Positions 23,887 to 32,831 of a DNA stretch of 64,000 nucleotides are shown here, piece after piece (positions within the stretch are counted from its first letter, which is position 1; the number at the start of each line of letters is the position of its first letter). Made by a program: the position numbers and the translations under genes. The stretch comes from DASRDE01 sp035938175 (GTDB taxonomy: Bacteria; Vulcanimicrobiota; Vulcanimicrobiia; Vulcanimicrobiales; Vulcanimicrobiaceae). The stretch is from NCBI GenBank assembly GCA_035938175.1, contig DASZHD010000060.1, positions 1 to 64,000 of the forward strand, given 5' to 3'. The notes below the pieces were generated by a model. The model searched no databases. It worked only from the letters and a program-made list of their open reading frames with translations, and had not been told where the DNA came from.

Positions 23887-24118
23887 CGTGGTAAGGAATC
23901 GCCCCACGCCGAGGTATCGAAGGACCGCCGAGGCAGGTACTGCATCGAGCGGGCTCTGATATTTTTGCGCCGGCCCGGATGGCCGCTACAGAACTTGTTC
24001 TCGCAAAAATTCAGGCAGCGTCGAAATTCCACGGATGGAATTTCGACAGCGTCCGCTGGATGCAGTACCTGCCTCGGCGGCCCTTCGATTCCTCAGGGTC
24101 CTTCGATACCTCAGGATG
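23887..24118. repeat. Palindromic element, copy B
   Basis: The element is 232 bases long: 63-base arms (23887-23949, 24056-24118) around a 106-base core (23950-24055). The core is the reverse complement of copy A's core with only about three differences. The inner arm bases differ from copy A (AGGTAC versus ACGCGC), yet stay complementary to their own partner arm. The central hairpin GTCGAAATTCCA-CGGA-TGGAATTTCGAC is perfect here. It fills most of the 416-base gap between aceA and the tricorn homologue; the rest holds the aceA promoter and leader. Confidence 0.93.
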
Positions 24119-24142
24119 ACGAGGCGATGGCTCGCGATGACG

Positions 24143-27100
24143 TTACGGCAGTACGGGTAGCGGCAAAGAAGGACGGGTCGCGAGATCGGGATACGGTTCG
24201 GAATATTCCTGAACCGATTTGACGATCAAGCGCAGCGCAAATTCCATCTGCGGATCGCGCCCGTCGCGATAATCGTGCGGCGCGATGTCGACGTCGTAGT
24301 CCGGATCGGTGCCGTAATTTTCCACGCGCCAGCCGACGTCTTTGAACCAGAACGAAAATTCCGGCTGCGTCGTGATCGTACCGTCGACCAAGTGATGGTA
24401 CGGATTGATGCCGATAACGCCGCCCCACGTGCGTTTTCCGACGAGCGGCCCGAGATTGTACAACTTGAAGCAGTGGCTGAAAATATCGCCGTCCGACCCG
24501 GCAAATTGATCCGTGATCGCAACCAGCGGACCGGCCACCGATTCCGGCGGATACGGCATCGGCTTGTTGCTGTAGCGCGACACGTCGTAACCGACGCGTT
24601 TGCGCGCGAGTTTCTCGAGCAGCAACGGAGAGACGTGACCGCCGCGGTTGTAGCGCACGTCGACGATCAAGCCTTTGCGATCGAATTCCGAAAGATATCC
24701 GCGGTGAAATTCCGAGAATCCCCACGGCCCCATGTCGGGAATATGGACGTAGCCGATCTCGCCTTGCGTGCGTTCGTGCACGTAGCGTCGGTTCGCTTCG
24801 ACCCACGCACGATAGCGCAGCGCTTGTTCGCTCTCCAGCGCTTTCACACTCAGGCGCCGTTCGCCGGTAGCGGAACGCACGACGATTGCAACTTCGCGTC
24901 CCGCGACGTTCACCAACGCCTGATTAGGTCCGAATTCACGCGTAAGCGTTTTTCCGCCGATCGCAATCAGGCCGTCACCTTCGCGAATGTTCAAGCCCGG
25001 TTCCGCAAGCGGCGAGTCGACGTCGCGATTCCATGAATCTCCGCGATAAATGCGATCGATGCGCCAGGTACCCGTTGCGTCGTCGAAACGGAAATCCGCG
25101 CCCAAAAAACCGCGATTGTACTCGGGCGGCCGGCGCAGATCGCCGCCGATTTCGTACGCATGGGACGTCCCCAGTTCGCCGTGCATTTCCCAGATGACGT
25201 CGGACAATTCAGATCTGGTTCGCACGCGCGGCAAGAGCGCGTTGTAGCGGTCGTACACGCGGTCCCAGTCGATGTCGGACATATCCTCGACCCAGAACTG
25301 TTCGGTTTGCAACCGCCACGCTTCCCGGTACATCTGCTCCCATTCCAGGCGCGGTTCGATCTCGATGCTGATCCGATCCAGATCCACCCAACCGCTCTTG
25401 CGCCCCGGTTCGCTGGGCGGTTTCAGATCGTCGTTTTCGTCCGGCAAATCGGCGAGCGCATCGATCGCGCGCAGCCGGTCGTGAGAGCGGTAGAGCAGCG
25501 TGTGGCGGTCGTTTCCGAGAACGATTTCGGAAACGTCGGTCGCAATGATTGCGGCGCGCTGTTGTTCGAAGTCGTACGCGATCAGCGATCCGCCGAATTC
25601 TTCTTCGCTCCAGTCGCGATCCGCCGGCTTGATGCCGCGTACTTCGAATTTCGTGAAAAATACGCGGTTTCGCACGGCGACGATTTGGCCGTATTCGCCT
25701 TCGTCGACGGGAAACGCCAAGATCCGGCCTTCGATGCCGTCGAAATCGATCTCGATCCGCGGCGAGGCTTTGCCGTTCTTTTTCTCGTCGTCGTGTTCGT
25801 GATCGTGATCGCGGTGAACGGGTTTTGGCGCCGGTGTGAACGGATTCGGAACGTCCGATCGCAGCGTCACGACGAACGGGCGCTGCGCCTGCGGAAAACT
25901 GAGATCGAACTGCAGTGCGTCGTACACCGGATCGAAGTCGCGCGTAGAGATAAAATACAAGTAGCGGCCTTCGGGATCCCACGCGGGGCTCAAATCGACG
26001 CGCATCCGCGGCGTTACGTCGTACGTCTTTCCGGACTTGCACTTGACGATGCGCACGATCGCGGCATTGTCGCCGCCGGGCCACCACACGTACGCGAGCC
26101 AACGGCCATCCGGTGAAAACGCCAAATCGGTAATGCGGTTGCCCAGGCTCTTGTCCAGAACGCGGCTCGTACCGTCGTTGTCGATCAGCACGAGCTCGTA
26201 CCGGTGGTTCGCAAAAGCGATTCGATCGTTTACGGGTGAACAGGCAATGGCGGTAACGCGGCCGATGTCGCCTTTCGTGATCGTTACGGACGCGGCAGAA
26301 TCGTTCGCCGATCGCACGACCAGTTGCTCGTAGCCGTTCACATCGCAGGTCGTGACGAAACGTTTGCCGTCGTGCAGCCATTCAATGCAGCGGTGGCGCA
26401 CCGCGCTGCCCGAGCCGTGATGAACGGGCGCCTCTTCCCAAAGCGGCATCGTATAGGGCTGGCCGCGTGCAATCAGTGCAATGCGCGTGCCGTCGGGTGA
26501 CGGCGCAAATTCTTCCAGCTCTTCCGAACCGTCCAAAAACCGCCGCACTGTTTGCGGCGCCGCGGACGGCGCCCAAATATTCAGCTCCGTGCATTCGTCG
26601 GCCCCGACGTCGTAACAGTAGAGCGCGCCGCCCGCCGTGTACACGATTCGTTTTCCGTCGGTCGAAGGAAAACGGACGTAATAATCGTTATGATGGGTGT
26701 GCCGGCGCACGTCGCTGCCGTCAAGCGCGCACGAATAAATGTTGCCGATACCTTCGTGATCGGCAAGAAAATACAAGCGGTCGCCGATCCACATCGGTGC
26801 CACCGGATTGCCTTGCGGAAGTTTGAGTAGATCGAATTCACCGCTGCCCTGGATGTCGATCCAGATCTCTCCGGACGTTCCGCCGCGGTAGCGCTTCCAT
26901 CGCGCCGGATCGTTTTCGTTTCGGCCGATCGCCATGCCGCGTCCGGACGGGTTCGGGAAGACGGACTTCATATGACCCAATCCCAGTTCGCGCGCTACCG
27001 AATCGGACGGTGAAACGACAAAGCCGCGCGTTTCGCGCTGATACCATGCGCTGGGATTGCTGACGAAGTAGATCTCGGTGCCGCCGGCGTTCCACGTCGA

Positions 27101-27403
27101 CACGGCGGCGATCGTGCCGCCCATAAACGTCAGGCGCCGGGGTTTTCCGCCTTCGGCGGGCATGACGTACAGTTCGGGCGTGCCTTCGTCGTTGGCGATG
27201 AACGCGATTTGCGAACCATCGGGCGAGAGCCGCGGCGTACTGCACGCGCCGGGCGTTGCGGTAAGGCGCACTGCCGCGCCGCCGGAAATGGATGCAGACC
27301 AGAGATCGTCCTCGCAGGCGAAGACGACACGGTCGCCGGCAATCGTAGCGTAGCGGTAGTAGCCCTGTTCCATGAGGCGGTCAGGTTTGGCCGCCCGGGC
27401 CAT
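24143..27403 (-). CDS. Tricorn protease homologue
   Basis: This 1086-residue protein resembles the archaeal tricorn protease, a giant peptidase that trims peptides made by the proteasome or other proteases. The N-terminal two thirds are beta-propeller blades with repeated TPRLSPDGSQIAFIAND-type and LAFSPDGRWLAYVWWPG-type units. A His/Asp/Glu/Lys-rich linker (HRDHDHEHDDEKKNGK) follows near 545-560. Then come the C1 domain, a PDZ domain (about 800-860) and the C2 S41-type serine protease core, with nucleophile S970 in FAGSDGD (archaeal S965) and PYPPESVAGPLVAITDQ just before. Length matches the archaeal enzyme. There is no signal peptide, so it is probably cytoplasmic. It begins 45 bases from the divergent uppS. 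Confidence 0.95.
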   Translation of the reverse strand: MARAAKPDRLMEQGYYRYATIAGDRVVFACEDDLWSASISGGAAVRLTATPGACSTPRLSPDGSQIAFIANDEGTPELYVMPAEGGKPRRLTFMGGTIAAVSTWNAGGTEIYFVSNPSAWYQRETRGFVVSPSDSVARELGLGHMKSVFPNPSGRGMAIGRNENDPARWKRYRGGTSGEIWIDIQGSGEFDLLKLPQGNPVAPMWIGDRLYFLADHEGIGNIYSCALDGSDVRRHTHHNDYYVRFPSTDGKRIVYTAGGALYCYDVGADECTELNIWAPSAAPQTVRRFLDGSEELEEFAPSPDGTRIALIARGQPYTMPLWEEAPVHHGSGSAVRHRCIEWLHDGKRFVTTCDVNGYEQLVVRSANDSAASVTITKGDIGRVTAIACSPVNDRIAFANHRYELVLIDNDGTSRVLDKSLGNRITDLAFSPDGRWLAYVWWPGGDNAAIVRIVKCKSGKTYDVTPRMRVDLSPAWDPEGRYLYFISTRDFDPVYDALQFDLSFPQAQRPFVVTLRSDVPNPFTPAPKPVHRDHDHEHDDEKKNGKASPRIEIDFDGIEGRILAFPVDEGEYGQIVAVRNRVFFTKFEVRGIKPADRDWSEEEFGGSLIAYDFEQQRAAIIATDVSEIVLGNDRHTLLYRSHDRLRAIDALADLPDENDDLKPPSEPGRKSGWVDLDRISIEIEPRLEWEQMYREAWRLQTEQFWVEDMSDIDWDRVYDRYNALLPRVRTRSELSDVIWEMHGELGTSHAYEIGGDLRRPPEYNRGFLGADFRFDDATGTWRIDRIYRGDSWNRDVDSPLAEPGLNIREGDGLIAIGGKTLTREFGPNQALVNVAGREVAIVVRSATGERRLSVKALESEQALRYRAWVEANRRYVHERTQGEIGYVHIPDMGPWGFSEFHRGYLSEFDRKGLIVDVRYNRGGHVSPLLLEKLARKRVGYDVSRYSNKPMPYPPESVAGPLVAITDQFAGSDGDIFSHCFKLYNLGPLVGKRTWGGVIGINPYHHLVDGTITTQPEFSFWFKDVGWRVENYGTDPDYDVDIAPHDYRDGRDPQMEFALRLIVKSVQEYSEPYPDLATRPSLPLPVLP

Positions 27404-27424
27404 CCGTCCCGCTTGTATCCGCTA

Positions 27425-27445
27425 TAACTTTGTGCTACAAAGTTA
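27425..27445 (+). promoter_or_regulatory. Palindrome immediately before uppS
   Basis: TAACTTTG and CAAAGTTA form perfect 8-base arms around TGCTA, ending three bases before the uppS ATG. There is no Shine-Dalgarno for uppS. A TATAAC box overlaps the left arm. It could be a repressor operator shared with the divergent tricorn gene, or an RNA hairpin at the start codon. Confidence 0.5.
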
Positions 27446-27448
27446 GTA

Positions 27449-28138
27449 ATGGGACCGCACGTAGCAATCATCATGGACGGCAACCGCCGCTGGGCCGCCG
27501 CGAACGGCCTGCCGCTGATCGAGGGATACCGCCGGGGCGTCGCGGCCTTGCGCGAAGCGGTTCGCGGAGCGATCGACGCGGGCGTCGGCATGCTTACCGT
27601 CTACGGTTTCTCGACCGAGAACTGGAATCGCGAACAGCGTGAAGTGGACCTGCTGATGCAGCTCTGCGCATTGTTTGCGCGCAGCGAGCGGCGCAGCTTG
27701 GGGCGGCAGGGCGTGCGCGTGCGCACCATCGGCGATGTAGAAGCGTTTCCCGCGACCGCGCGGGCGGCGTTACGGCATTTGGTCGAAGGCACCGGCGGCA
27801 ACACGCGCTTGACCCTCACCCTCGCATTGAACTACAGCGGGCGCGCCGAGATCGTTCGTGCGGCCCAAGCGGTTGCGCGAGACGCCGCTACGGGCAGGCT
27901 GCAGCCGGATGAGATAGACGAAGCGGCGTTGCGCGCGCGCATGTACGCACCGGACACGAGCGATCCGGATTTGCTGATTCGAACCGGGGGCGAGTACCGC
28001 GTTTCAAATTTTCTGCTGTATCACATCGCGTATACGGAACTGATCACGCTGCCGATCATGTGGCCGGAGTTTACGGCCGAACACTTCTTGCAAGCGCTCG
28101 GAAATCTGGCCGTGCGCGAACGGCGCTACGGTGCTTAG
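27449..28138 (+). CDS. uppS: Undecaprenyl (cis-prenyl) diphosphate synthase
   Basis: This 229-residue cis-prenyltransferase adds isopentenyl units to farnesyl diphosphate to build the lipid carrier for peptidoglycan and other glycans. The catalytic start HVAIIMDGNRRWA (4-16, with Asp and the downstream Arg pair) and YGFSTENWNR are clear, and the C-terminal RTGGEYRVSNFLLYHIAY motif (about 185-202) binds diphosphate. The length is slightly short but complete. It is monocistronic, away from the usual uppS-cdsA-dxr cluster, so a secondary cis-prenyltransferase is possible. A palindrome lies immediately before the start. It ends tail to tail, overlapping the serine hydrolase stop by four bases. 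Confidence 0.93.
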   Translation: MGPHVAIIMDGNRRWAAANGLPLIEGYRRGVAALREAVRGAIDAGVGMLTVYGFSTENWNREQREVDLLMQLCALFARSERRSLGRQGVRVRTIGDVEAFPATARAALRHLVEGTGGNTRLTLTLALNYSGRAEIVRAAQAVARDAATGRLQPDEIDEAALRARMYAPDTSDPDLLIRTGGEYRVSNFLLYHIAYTELITLPIMWPEFTAEHFLQALGNLAVRERRYGA

Positions 28139-29091
28139 AACGCTTGCGGGGCGCGCGTTCCCGGCTTCGGCGGCTCGAGCGTGGCGAACACATCCATTGC
28201 AAGCGGCGTGAGATCGAGCGCGTCGGCATTGGTCAATATCACGAGCGCATCGCGGTGCGCGTCGTCGAATAACGCAAACGAACTGTAGCCATTCACGTAC
28301 CCGCGCGCATAATAAACGTCGTACCCGTAGATCAAACCGCGCGAAAAACCATAATACGGCGGCGCCACCAGCGAAAGCCATCGCAGCATGTCACCGGCGT
28401 TCGAACTCATTCCCGCCGCTGAAAAACCATATTCCGCCGACGTCGGCCGCACCGGCAGATTCAACGCGTCGCGTGCGTAGCCGCGCGCTTCGTTTTGCGC
28501 GTCTCCGTATCGCGTCGAGCGCAGACCGGCGGGCGCGAGAACCTCGGATTCCAGGAACGCACTAAACGGCAAACTCGATACGCGTTCGATCGCGATTCCG
28601 AGCAACACGTAGTTCGTATTGCTGTACGCATACGCGCTGCCCGGTGGAAATAGCAGCGGACGCGAGGCGACGGCGTCGATCAACTGCTGCGGCGGATACG
28701 GGGCGTAACGGCTTAGCGACGGCGCTTCGGTGTAGTCGGGAATGCCGCTGGTCTGCGCCAGCAACTCTTCAAGCGTAACCGGCGTTTGCCACGGAACGGA
28801 GACGTAGTCCCCAATCGGACGCGTCAGTTCGAGCTTGCTCTGTGCGGCAAGGCGAAGGACCGCAGCCGCCGTGAACGACTTGGTGAGCGAACCGATGCGG
28901 TACACTGTCGCCGGCGTCGCCGGTGTGCGGGTGCCGATGCGGGCGAAGCCGTATCCGCGCATGCACGTCAGCCGCCCGTGCGAGTACGCGGCGATGGAAA
29001 GACCCGCGACGTGCTGCTCGCGCATGACCAGGCCGACGGCGTCGTCCACGGCTTTCGCGCAAAGCATCGCCGCCAAGACAAGCGCGTGCAC
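28135..29091 (-). CDS. Beta-lactamase-family serine hydrolase
   Basis: This secreted or membrane-attached hydrolase of about 318 residues has the DD-peptidase/class C fold. The catalytic S-x-x-K is intact: S68-L-T-K71 in YRIGSLTKSFTAAA. The Y-x-N motif is Y156-S-N (YAYSNTNYVLLG). The third motif, usually H/K-x-G, is not evident near the C-terminus, where ARGYVNGYSSFALFDD replaces it. The GTG at 29091 is preceded by AAGGAGG and starts a short signal-like sequence (VHALVLAAMLCAKA). Longer upstream reading lacks similarity. It may act on peptidoglycan peptides, D-amino-acid esters or other esters. It is divergent from meaB. Confidence 0.87.
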   Translation of the reverse strand: MHALVLAAMLCAKAVDDAVGLVMREQHVAGLSIAAYSHGRLTCMRGYGFARIGTRTPATPATVYRIGSLTKSFTAAAVLRLAAQSKLELTRPIGDYVSVPWQTPVTLEELLAQTSGIPDYTEAPSLSRYAPYPPQQLIDAVASRPLLFPPGSAYAYSNTNYVLLGIAIERVSSLPFSAFLESEVLAPAGLRSTRYGDAQNEARGYARDALNLPVRPTSAEYGFSAAGMSSNAGDMLRWLSLVAPPYYGFSRGLIYGYDVYYARGYVNGYSSFALFDDAHRDALVILTNADALDLTPLAMDVFATLEPPKPGTRAPQAF

Positions 29092-29156
29092 ACGGCCTCC
29101 TTCGCAGTCGCGCGGGGGAGGTCCGTGCCCGGGGCGGCTGCAAACCCTGGAGTGCA

Positions 29157-30146
29157 TTGACTGAACACAACGGATACGCGGGCCTGCTGCGTCAATTTGC
29201 CGACGGCTCGCCGCGCGCGCTTGCCCGCGCAATTTCCCATGCGGAATCCGGGCACGGTGCGGAGATCGTCCGCCACCTTTTCTCGAAGACCGGGCGCGCA
29301 ATGACGATCGGCCTTACCGGGCCCCCGGGCGTCGGTAAATCGACGCTCAGTTCGGCATTGGTCCGAAAAGCGCGCAGCTTGGGCAAAACCGTCGGCGTCG
29401 TTTCGGTCGATCCCAGCTCACCGTTTTCTCACGGCGCGCTGCTGGGCGATCGCATCCGGCTCACCGAGCACTTCACCGACAGCGGCGTGTTCATCCGTTC
29501 GATGGCGAGTCGCGGACATCTGGGCGGACTGGCGGGCGCAACCGCCGACGCGGTGCTGCTGATGGATGCGTTCGGCCTCGATGTGGTCATTATCGAAACG
29601 GTCGGCGTCGGTCAATCCGAGATAGAGATTGCCGAGCTTGCGCAGACGACGATTGTGGCGCTGCAGCCCGGGAGCGGCGACTCGATTCAGGTTTTGAAAG
29701 CCGGGATCATGGAAGTCGCCGACATCTTCGTGGTCAACAAGAAGGACCACCCGATGGCGAACCAACTCAAACGCGAAATTCGTTCCATGATGGAGATGCT
29801 CGACTTCAGCGGCTGGGTGCCGGAGGTCGTGATGACGCAGGCGACGAGCGGAGAGGGCGTCGACGACTTGTGGACCGCCATCGGAAAACACGTGGCGTAT
29901 TTGGAGCACTCCGGCGAAATCACGGAGAAGCGCCGCGAAGCGTTTACCCACCAGGTGCGGCAGCTCGCGCTCGGCCATTTGCAGCGCAAGCTCGAACGCG
30001 AACTCGAGAGCGAAGTAGCCGCCGGAGTCGACCCGTATGCCGCCGCCGAGCGTGTTTTACAAAGTTTTGGAGTGGAGCCGGATGCGAGCGAAGAGCCGCG
30101 CCGGCCTGCTAGAATCCGTGCTTCCGTGAAAGGCCTAACCCCGTGA
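29157..30146 (+). CDS. meaB: Acyl-CoA mutase chaperone GTPase MeaB
   Basis: This 329-residue G3E-family P-loop GTPase protects and reloads B12-dependent acyl-CoA mutases. Walker A is GPPGVGKST at 55-63. The switch and Mg site lie in VSVDPSSPFSHGALLGDRIR, and DVVIIETVGVGQSEIEI holds the G3 region. The guanine-recognition N-K-x-D is FVVNKKDH. A C-terminal dimerisation helix follows. The likely start is TTG at 29157, four bases after GGAG. It opens a cluster with the mutase large and small subunits, which strongly supports the role. One unrelated gene (30143) is inserted between. Confidence 0.95.
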   Translation: MTEHNGYAGLLRQFADGSPRALARAISHAESGHGAEIVRHLFSKTGRAMTIGLTGPPGVGKSTLSSALVRKARSLGKTVGVVSVDPSSPFSHGALLGDRIRLTEHFTDSGVFIRSMASRGHLGGLAGATADAVLLMDAFGLDVVIIETVGVGQSEIEIAELAQTTIVALQPGSGDSIQVLKAGIMEVADIFVVNKKDHPMANQLKREIRSMMEMLDFSGWVPEVVMTQATSGEGVDDLWTAIGKHVAYLEHSGEITEKRREAFTHQVRQLALGHLQRKLERELESEVAAGVDPYAAAERVLQSFGVEPDASEEPRRPARIRASVKGLTP

Positions 30147-30907
30147 TTTTCCCGATCATCAGCATCATTCTTGCGGTAAGCGCAACGCCGCCGCCGACGA
30201 TCTTCGCGACGCCGACTCCGGCGCCCGAACTGCCGACGATCATCACTCTGCACGCGCGCCCGCTCTGCACGGCGCTGCACAAGATCGTGCTTCCGTTTGC
30301 CGCGACCGAGAAAAGGAACAACGACACGTTCAAAGTGATGGACAAAGAGCTCGTCCAGTATCACAAATGGGACTCGCACGGCACGGCGACCGATCTGGGC
30401 GCGAACGGCAGCAACACGGGCAACGGCGTGCAACTGCTGCAAGCCGGCCGCATCGATCAGCAGGCGTCGCTGATGTATCAAAACTTGGCCGACATCGAAA
30501 CGCAGCTCGCGCACTCCTATCGCGAAATCCCGGCCGGCAAAGATCCGGCGCTCGACGAATTGCGCGCGCGCATCGACAACATCGTCAAACTGCAATACGC
30601 GCTCGCGGCAAAGTACGATGCGATCGCCGGGCGGACGCTCGACTCCACCGGGTTGCTCAATATCATTCAGGATCCGGCCTACAGCTCGCAGATGCTGATC
30701 CCCGATTTCAATCAAAACCCGATTTCGGACTCGTTTACGCCGCCGCCGGCCGGCGCGTTGAAGACCCCCGACGGCAGCGACTCGCCGGTCGATTCCGACT
30801 TTCTGATCCGCGCTCAAGGTCCCGACCTCTATCGCGGGATGCTGACCCAGGAAGTCGCGTTCGTGAAGCCCGCAATCAGTGCGGTAAGGACCTGCGACGG
30901 GCAGTAA
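30143..30907 (+). CDS. Secreted protein with Pro-rich start, unknown function
   Basis: The gene encodes 254 residues from a GTG at 30143 that overlaps the meaB stop by four bases. It starts with a signal peptide (MIFPIISIILAVSA), then a Pro/Thr-rich linker. The main part is helical, including QQASLMYQNLADIETQLAHS and LDELRARIDNIVKLQYALAA, which look like coiled-coil pairs. A low-complexity stretch with DSFTPPPAGALKTPDGSD follows. Two Cys (in RPLCTAL and RTCDGQ) could form a disulfide. It is coupled to meaB yet secreted, which is odd for a mutase operon. I do not recognise a family. A palindrome (30926-30939) lies after its stop. Confidence 0.75.
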   Translation: MIFPIISIILAVSATPPPTIFATPTPAPELPTIITLHARPLCTALHKIVLPFAATEKRNNDTFKVMDKELVQYHKWDSHGTATDLGANGSNTGNGVQLLQAGRIDQQASLMYQNLADIETQLAHSYREIPAGKDPALDELRARIDNIVKLQYALAAKYDAIAGRTLDSTGLLNIIQDPAYSSQMLIPDFNQNPISDSFTPPPAGALKTPDGSDSPVDSDFLIRAQGPDLYRGMLTQEVAFVKPAISAVRTCDGQ

Positions 30908-30950
30908 ACACCGAGGGCCGGCCAGTCCGGCGCGCCGGAAAACGTGCACT

Positions 30951-31073
30951 GTGACCGTAGCAGCTTGCCTGCCGGGCAATTATTGGGGAAAATACTGCGG
31001 CACGAGGAAGAACCAGAACTTCCTTGCGGCCGGCACGCCCCGCGTCCCCGGTTCGCCAGGAACCTCGGGATAG
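30951..31073 (+). CDS. Possible 40-residue reading frame between two operon genes
   Basis: A GTG-started frame in the 209-base gap before the mutase gene encodes a peptide that includes CLPGNYWGKYCGTRKNQNF and a Gly/Pro-rich end. There is no clear ribosome-binding site, only GGAAAA 11 bases upstream. The two cysteines and aromatic cluster are curious, but the stretch is short enough to be chance. The gap otherwise holds the palindrome TCCGGCGCGCCGGA and no riboswitch that I recognise. Confidence 0.2.
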   Translation: MTVAACLPGNYWGKYCGTRKNQNFLAAGTPRVPGSPGTSG

Positions 31074-31116
31074 AAACCCCGGCTTCGCGCGTTTCCCGAC
31101 GAATAGGAAGACATTC

Positions 31117-32829
31117 TTGGCCAAGATGATTCAGCGCCCGAGCGGTCTCGGAGCGCAAACGACCGGCGAGTTCGTCGAACAGAAGGAACAATGGGAGCAC
31201 GCATCCGCTCGCGGCAAACGCCGTAAGGGACCGGGCTCGGGTGCGGTCGACCGCACCATTTCGGACCTTCCTTTAAAAACGATCTACGGCCCCGAAGACG
31301 TCGCGGACCTCGATTTAGCGGCAGATTTAGCCTATCCCGGTATTTATCCGTACACGCGCGGCATTCACCCGAACATGTATCGCGACCGGCTCTGGACGAT
31401 GCGGCAGTTCGCCGGCTTCGGCAATGCGAAGCAGACGAACGAACGCTACCACTTCTTGCTTTCGCAGGGCCAGCACGGTCTCTCGGTCGCTTTCGATATG
31501 CCGACACTCATGGGATACGACTCCGACGCGCCGCAAGCGCGCGGTGAAGTGGGCAAATGCGGCGTCGCCATCGACTCGCTTGCCGATATGGAGCAGCTGT
31601 TCGACGGCATCGACATGGGCGACATCACGACGTCGATGACCATCAACGGTCCCGCCTGCATTGCGTTAGCACAATACGTCGCGGCAGCCGAAAAGAAGGG
31701 CATTCCGCGCGCGAAACTCGGCGGCACGATTCAAGCGGATATCCTGAAAGAATACATCGCGCAGAAAGAGTGGATCTTTCCGCCGCGGCCCCACATGCGC
31801 GTCATCGTCGACATGATGAGATTCTGCCGCGACGAAATGCCCAAGTGGAACACGATTTCGATCAGCGGCTATCACATTCGCGAAGCGGGCTCGACGGCCG
31901 TCCAAGAGCTGGCGTTCACGCTGGCCGACGGCTTTGCATACGTTGAAGCCGGCATGAAAGCCGGCATGGACGTCGATTCGTTCGCGCCCCGACTGTCGTT
32001 CTTTTTCAACGCGCACATCGACTTTTTCGAAGAGATCTGCAAGTATCGCGCGGCGCGCCGCATTTGGGCGCGGCATATGCGCGATCGGTACGGCGCGAAA
32101 GATCCGAAGTCGTGGCAGTTGCGCTTCCATACGCAAACGGCCGGATGCAGCGCCACCGCGCAGCAGCCTGAAAATAATATCGTCCGCGTCGCGTACGAGG
32201 CGATGGCGGCCGTGCTGGGCGGCACGCAGTCGCTGCACACCAATTCCATGGACGAAGTTCTCGCACTGCCGACCGAAAAGTCCGTAGAGATCGCGCTGCG
32301 CACGCAACAAGTGCTTGCCTACGAAACGAACGTGACCAACGTCGTCGATCCGCTCGGCGGTTCGTATTACGTCGAGGCGCTCACGGAAGAGATGGAGCGT
32401 CAAGCCGAAGAGTACTTCCGCCAGATCGAAGAGTACGGCGGCGTGATCGAAGCGATCGAAGCGGGCTTCTTCCAGCGCGAGATCGCCGATGCAAGTTACC
32501 GCTATCAGCGTTCGCTGGAAACGAAAGAGCGCGTCATCGTGGGCGTGAATGCGTTCGAGAAGCCGGAAGACAAAGTCGACATCGAGCTCTTGAAGATTAC
32601 CGAGGAGATCGAACGCGGACAAGCGCGCGCGGTAGAGGGCATCCGCTCCGCGCGCGACGAGAACGCGCTGCAGCGTTCGCTCGAAGCGCTGAAGGCCGCC
32701 TGCAAGGATCCATCCGACAACTTGATGCCGCACTTGATCGATTGCGTAAACGCGTACGCTACGGAAGGCGAAATCGTCGAGGCAATGGTTCAGGTCTACG
32801 GGCGTTACACCGAGAGGGCTGCGTTTTGA
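31117..32829 (+). CDS. B12-dependent acyl-CoA mutase, large (catalytic) subunit
   Basis: This subunit of about 570 residues forms the TIM barrel that binds the acyl-CoA ester in methylmalonyl-CoA or isobutyryl-CoA type mutases; the B12 domain is a separate protein (32971). Clear blocks are YPYTRGIHPNMYRDRLWTMR, RQFAGFGNAKQTNERYHFLL, VAFDMPTLMGYDSD, SGYHIREAGSTAVQELAFTL and QTAGCSATAQQPENNIVRVA. DMPTLMGYDSD and YPYTRG resemble isobutyryl-CoA mutase and archaeal-type large subunits more than the DLATHRGYDSD of classical methylmalonyl-CoA mutase, so the substrate is uncertain. TTG 31117 with AGGAAG six bases upstream is preferred; ATG 31126 is the alternative. It is followed at once by a tiny gene and the B12 subunit. 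Confidence 0.93.
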   Translation: MAKMIQRPSGLGAQTTGEFVEQKEQWEHASARGKRRKGPGSGAVDRTISDLPLKTIYGPEDVADLDLAADLAYPGIYPYTRGIHPNMYRDRLWTMRQFAGFGNAKQTNERYHFLLSQGQHGLSVAFDMPTLMGYDSDAPQARGEVGKCGVAIDSLADMEQLFDGIDMGDITTSMTINGPACIALAQYVAAAEKKGIPRAKLGGTIQADILKEYIAQKEWIFPPRPHMRVIVDMMRFCRDEMPKWNTISISGYHIREAGSTAVQELAFTLADGFAYVEAGMKAGMDVDSFAPRLSFFFNAHIDFFEEICKYRAARRIWARHMRDRYGAKDPKSWQLRFHTQTAGCSATAQQPENNIVRVAYEAMAAVLGGTQSLHTNSMDEVLALPTEKSVEIALRTQQVLAYETNVTNVVDPLGGSYYVEALTEEMERQAEEYFRQIEEYGGVIEAIEAGFFQREIADASYRYQRSLETKERVIVGVNAFEKPEDKVDIELLKITEEIERGQARAVEGIRSARDENALQRSLEALKAACKDPSDNLMPHLIDCVNAYATEGEIVEAMVQVYGRYTERAAF

Positions 32830-32831
32830 TC

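Noticed and set aside
22428..24032. Isocitrate lyase starting at 24032 (534 residues)
   Set aside because: The extra 100 residues are a translation of repeat copy B and the promoter region. The GTG at 23726 has a good ribosome site and the normal N-terminus.
24143..27403. Ordinary TolB/DPP-like beta-propeller protein
   Set aside because: The length, the PDZ domain and the GSDGD serine motif near residue 970 match tricorn rather than TolB or prolyl oligopeptidase.
30908..31116. Cobalamin riboswitch before the mutase gene
   Set aside because: The conserved B12 box and flanking sequences are not found on either strand, although the context would suit one.
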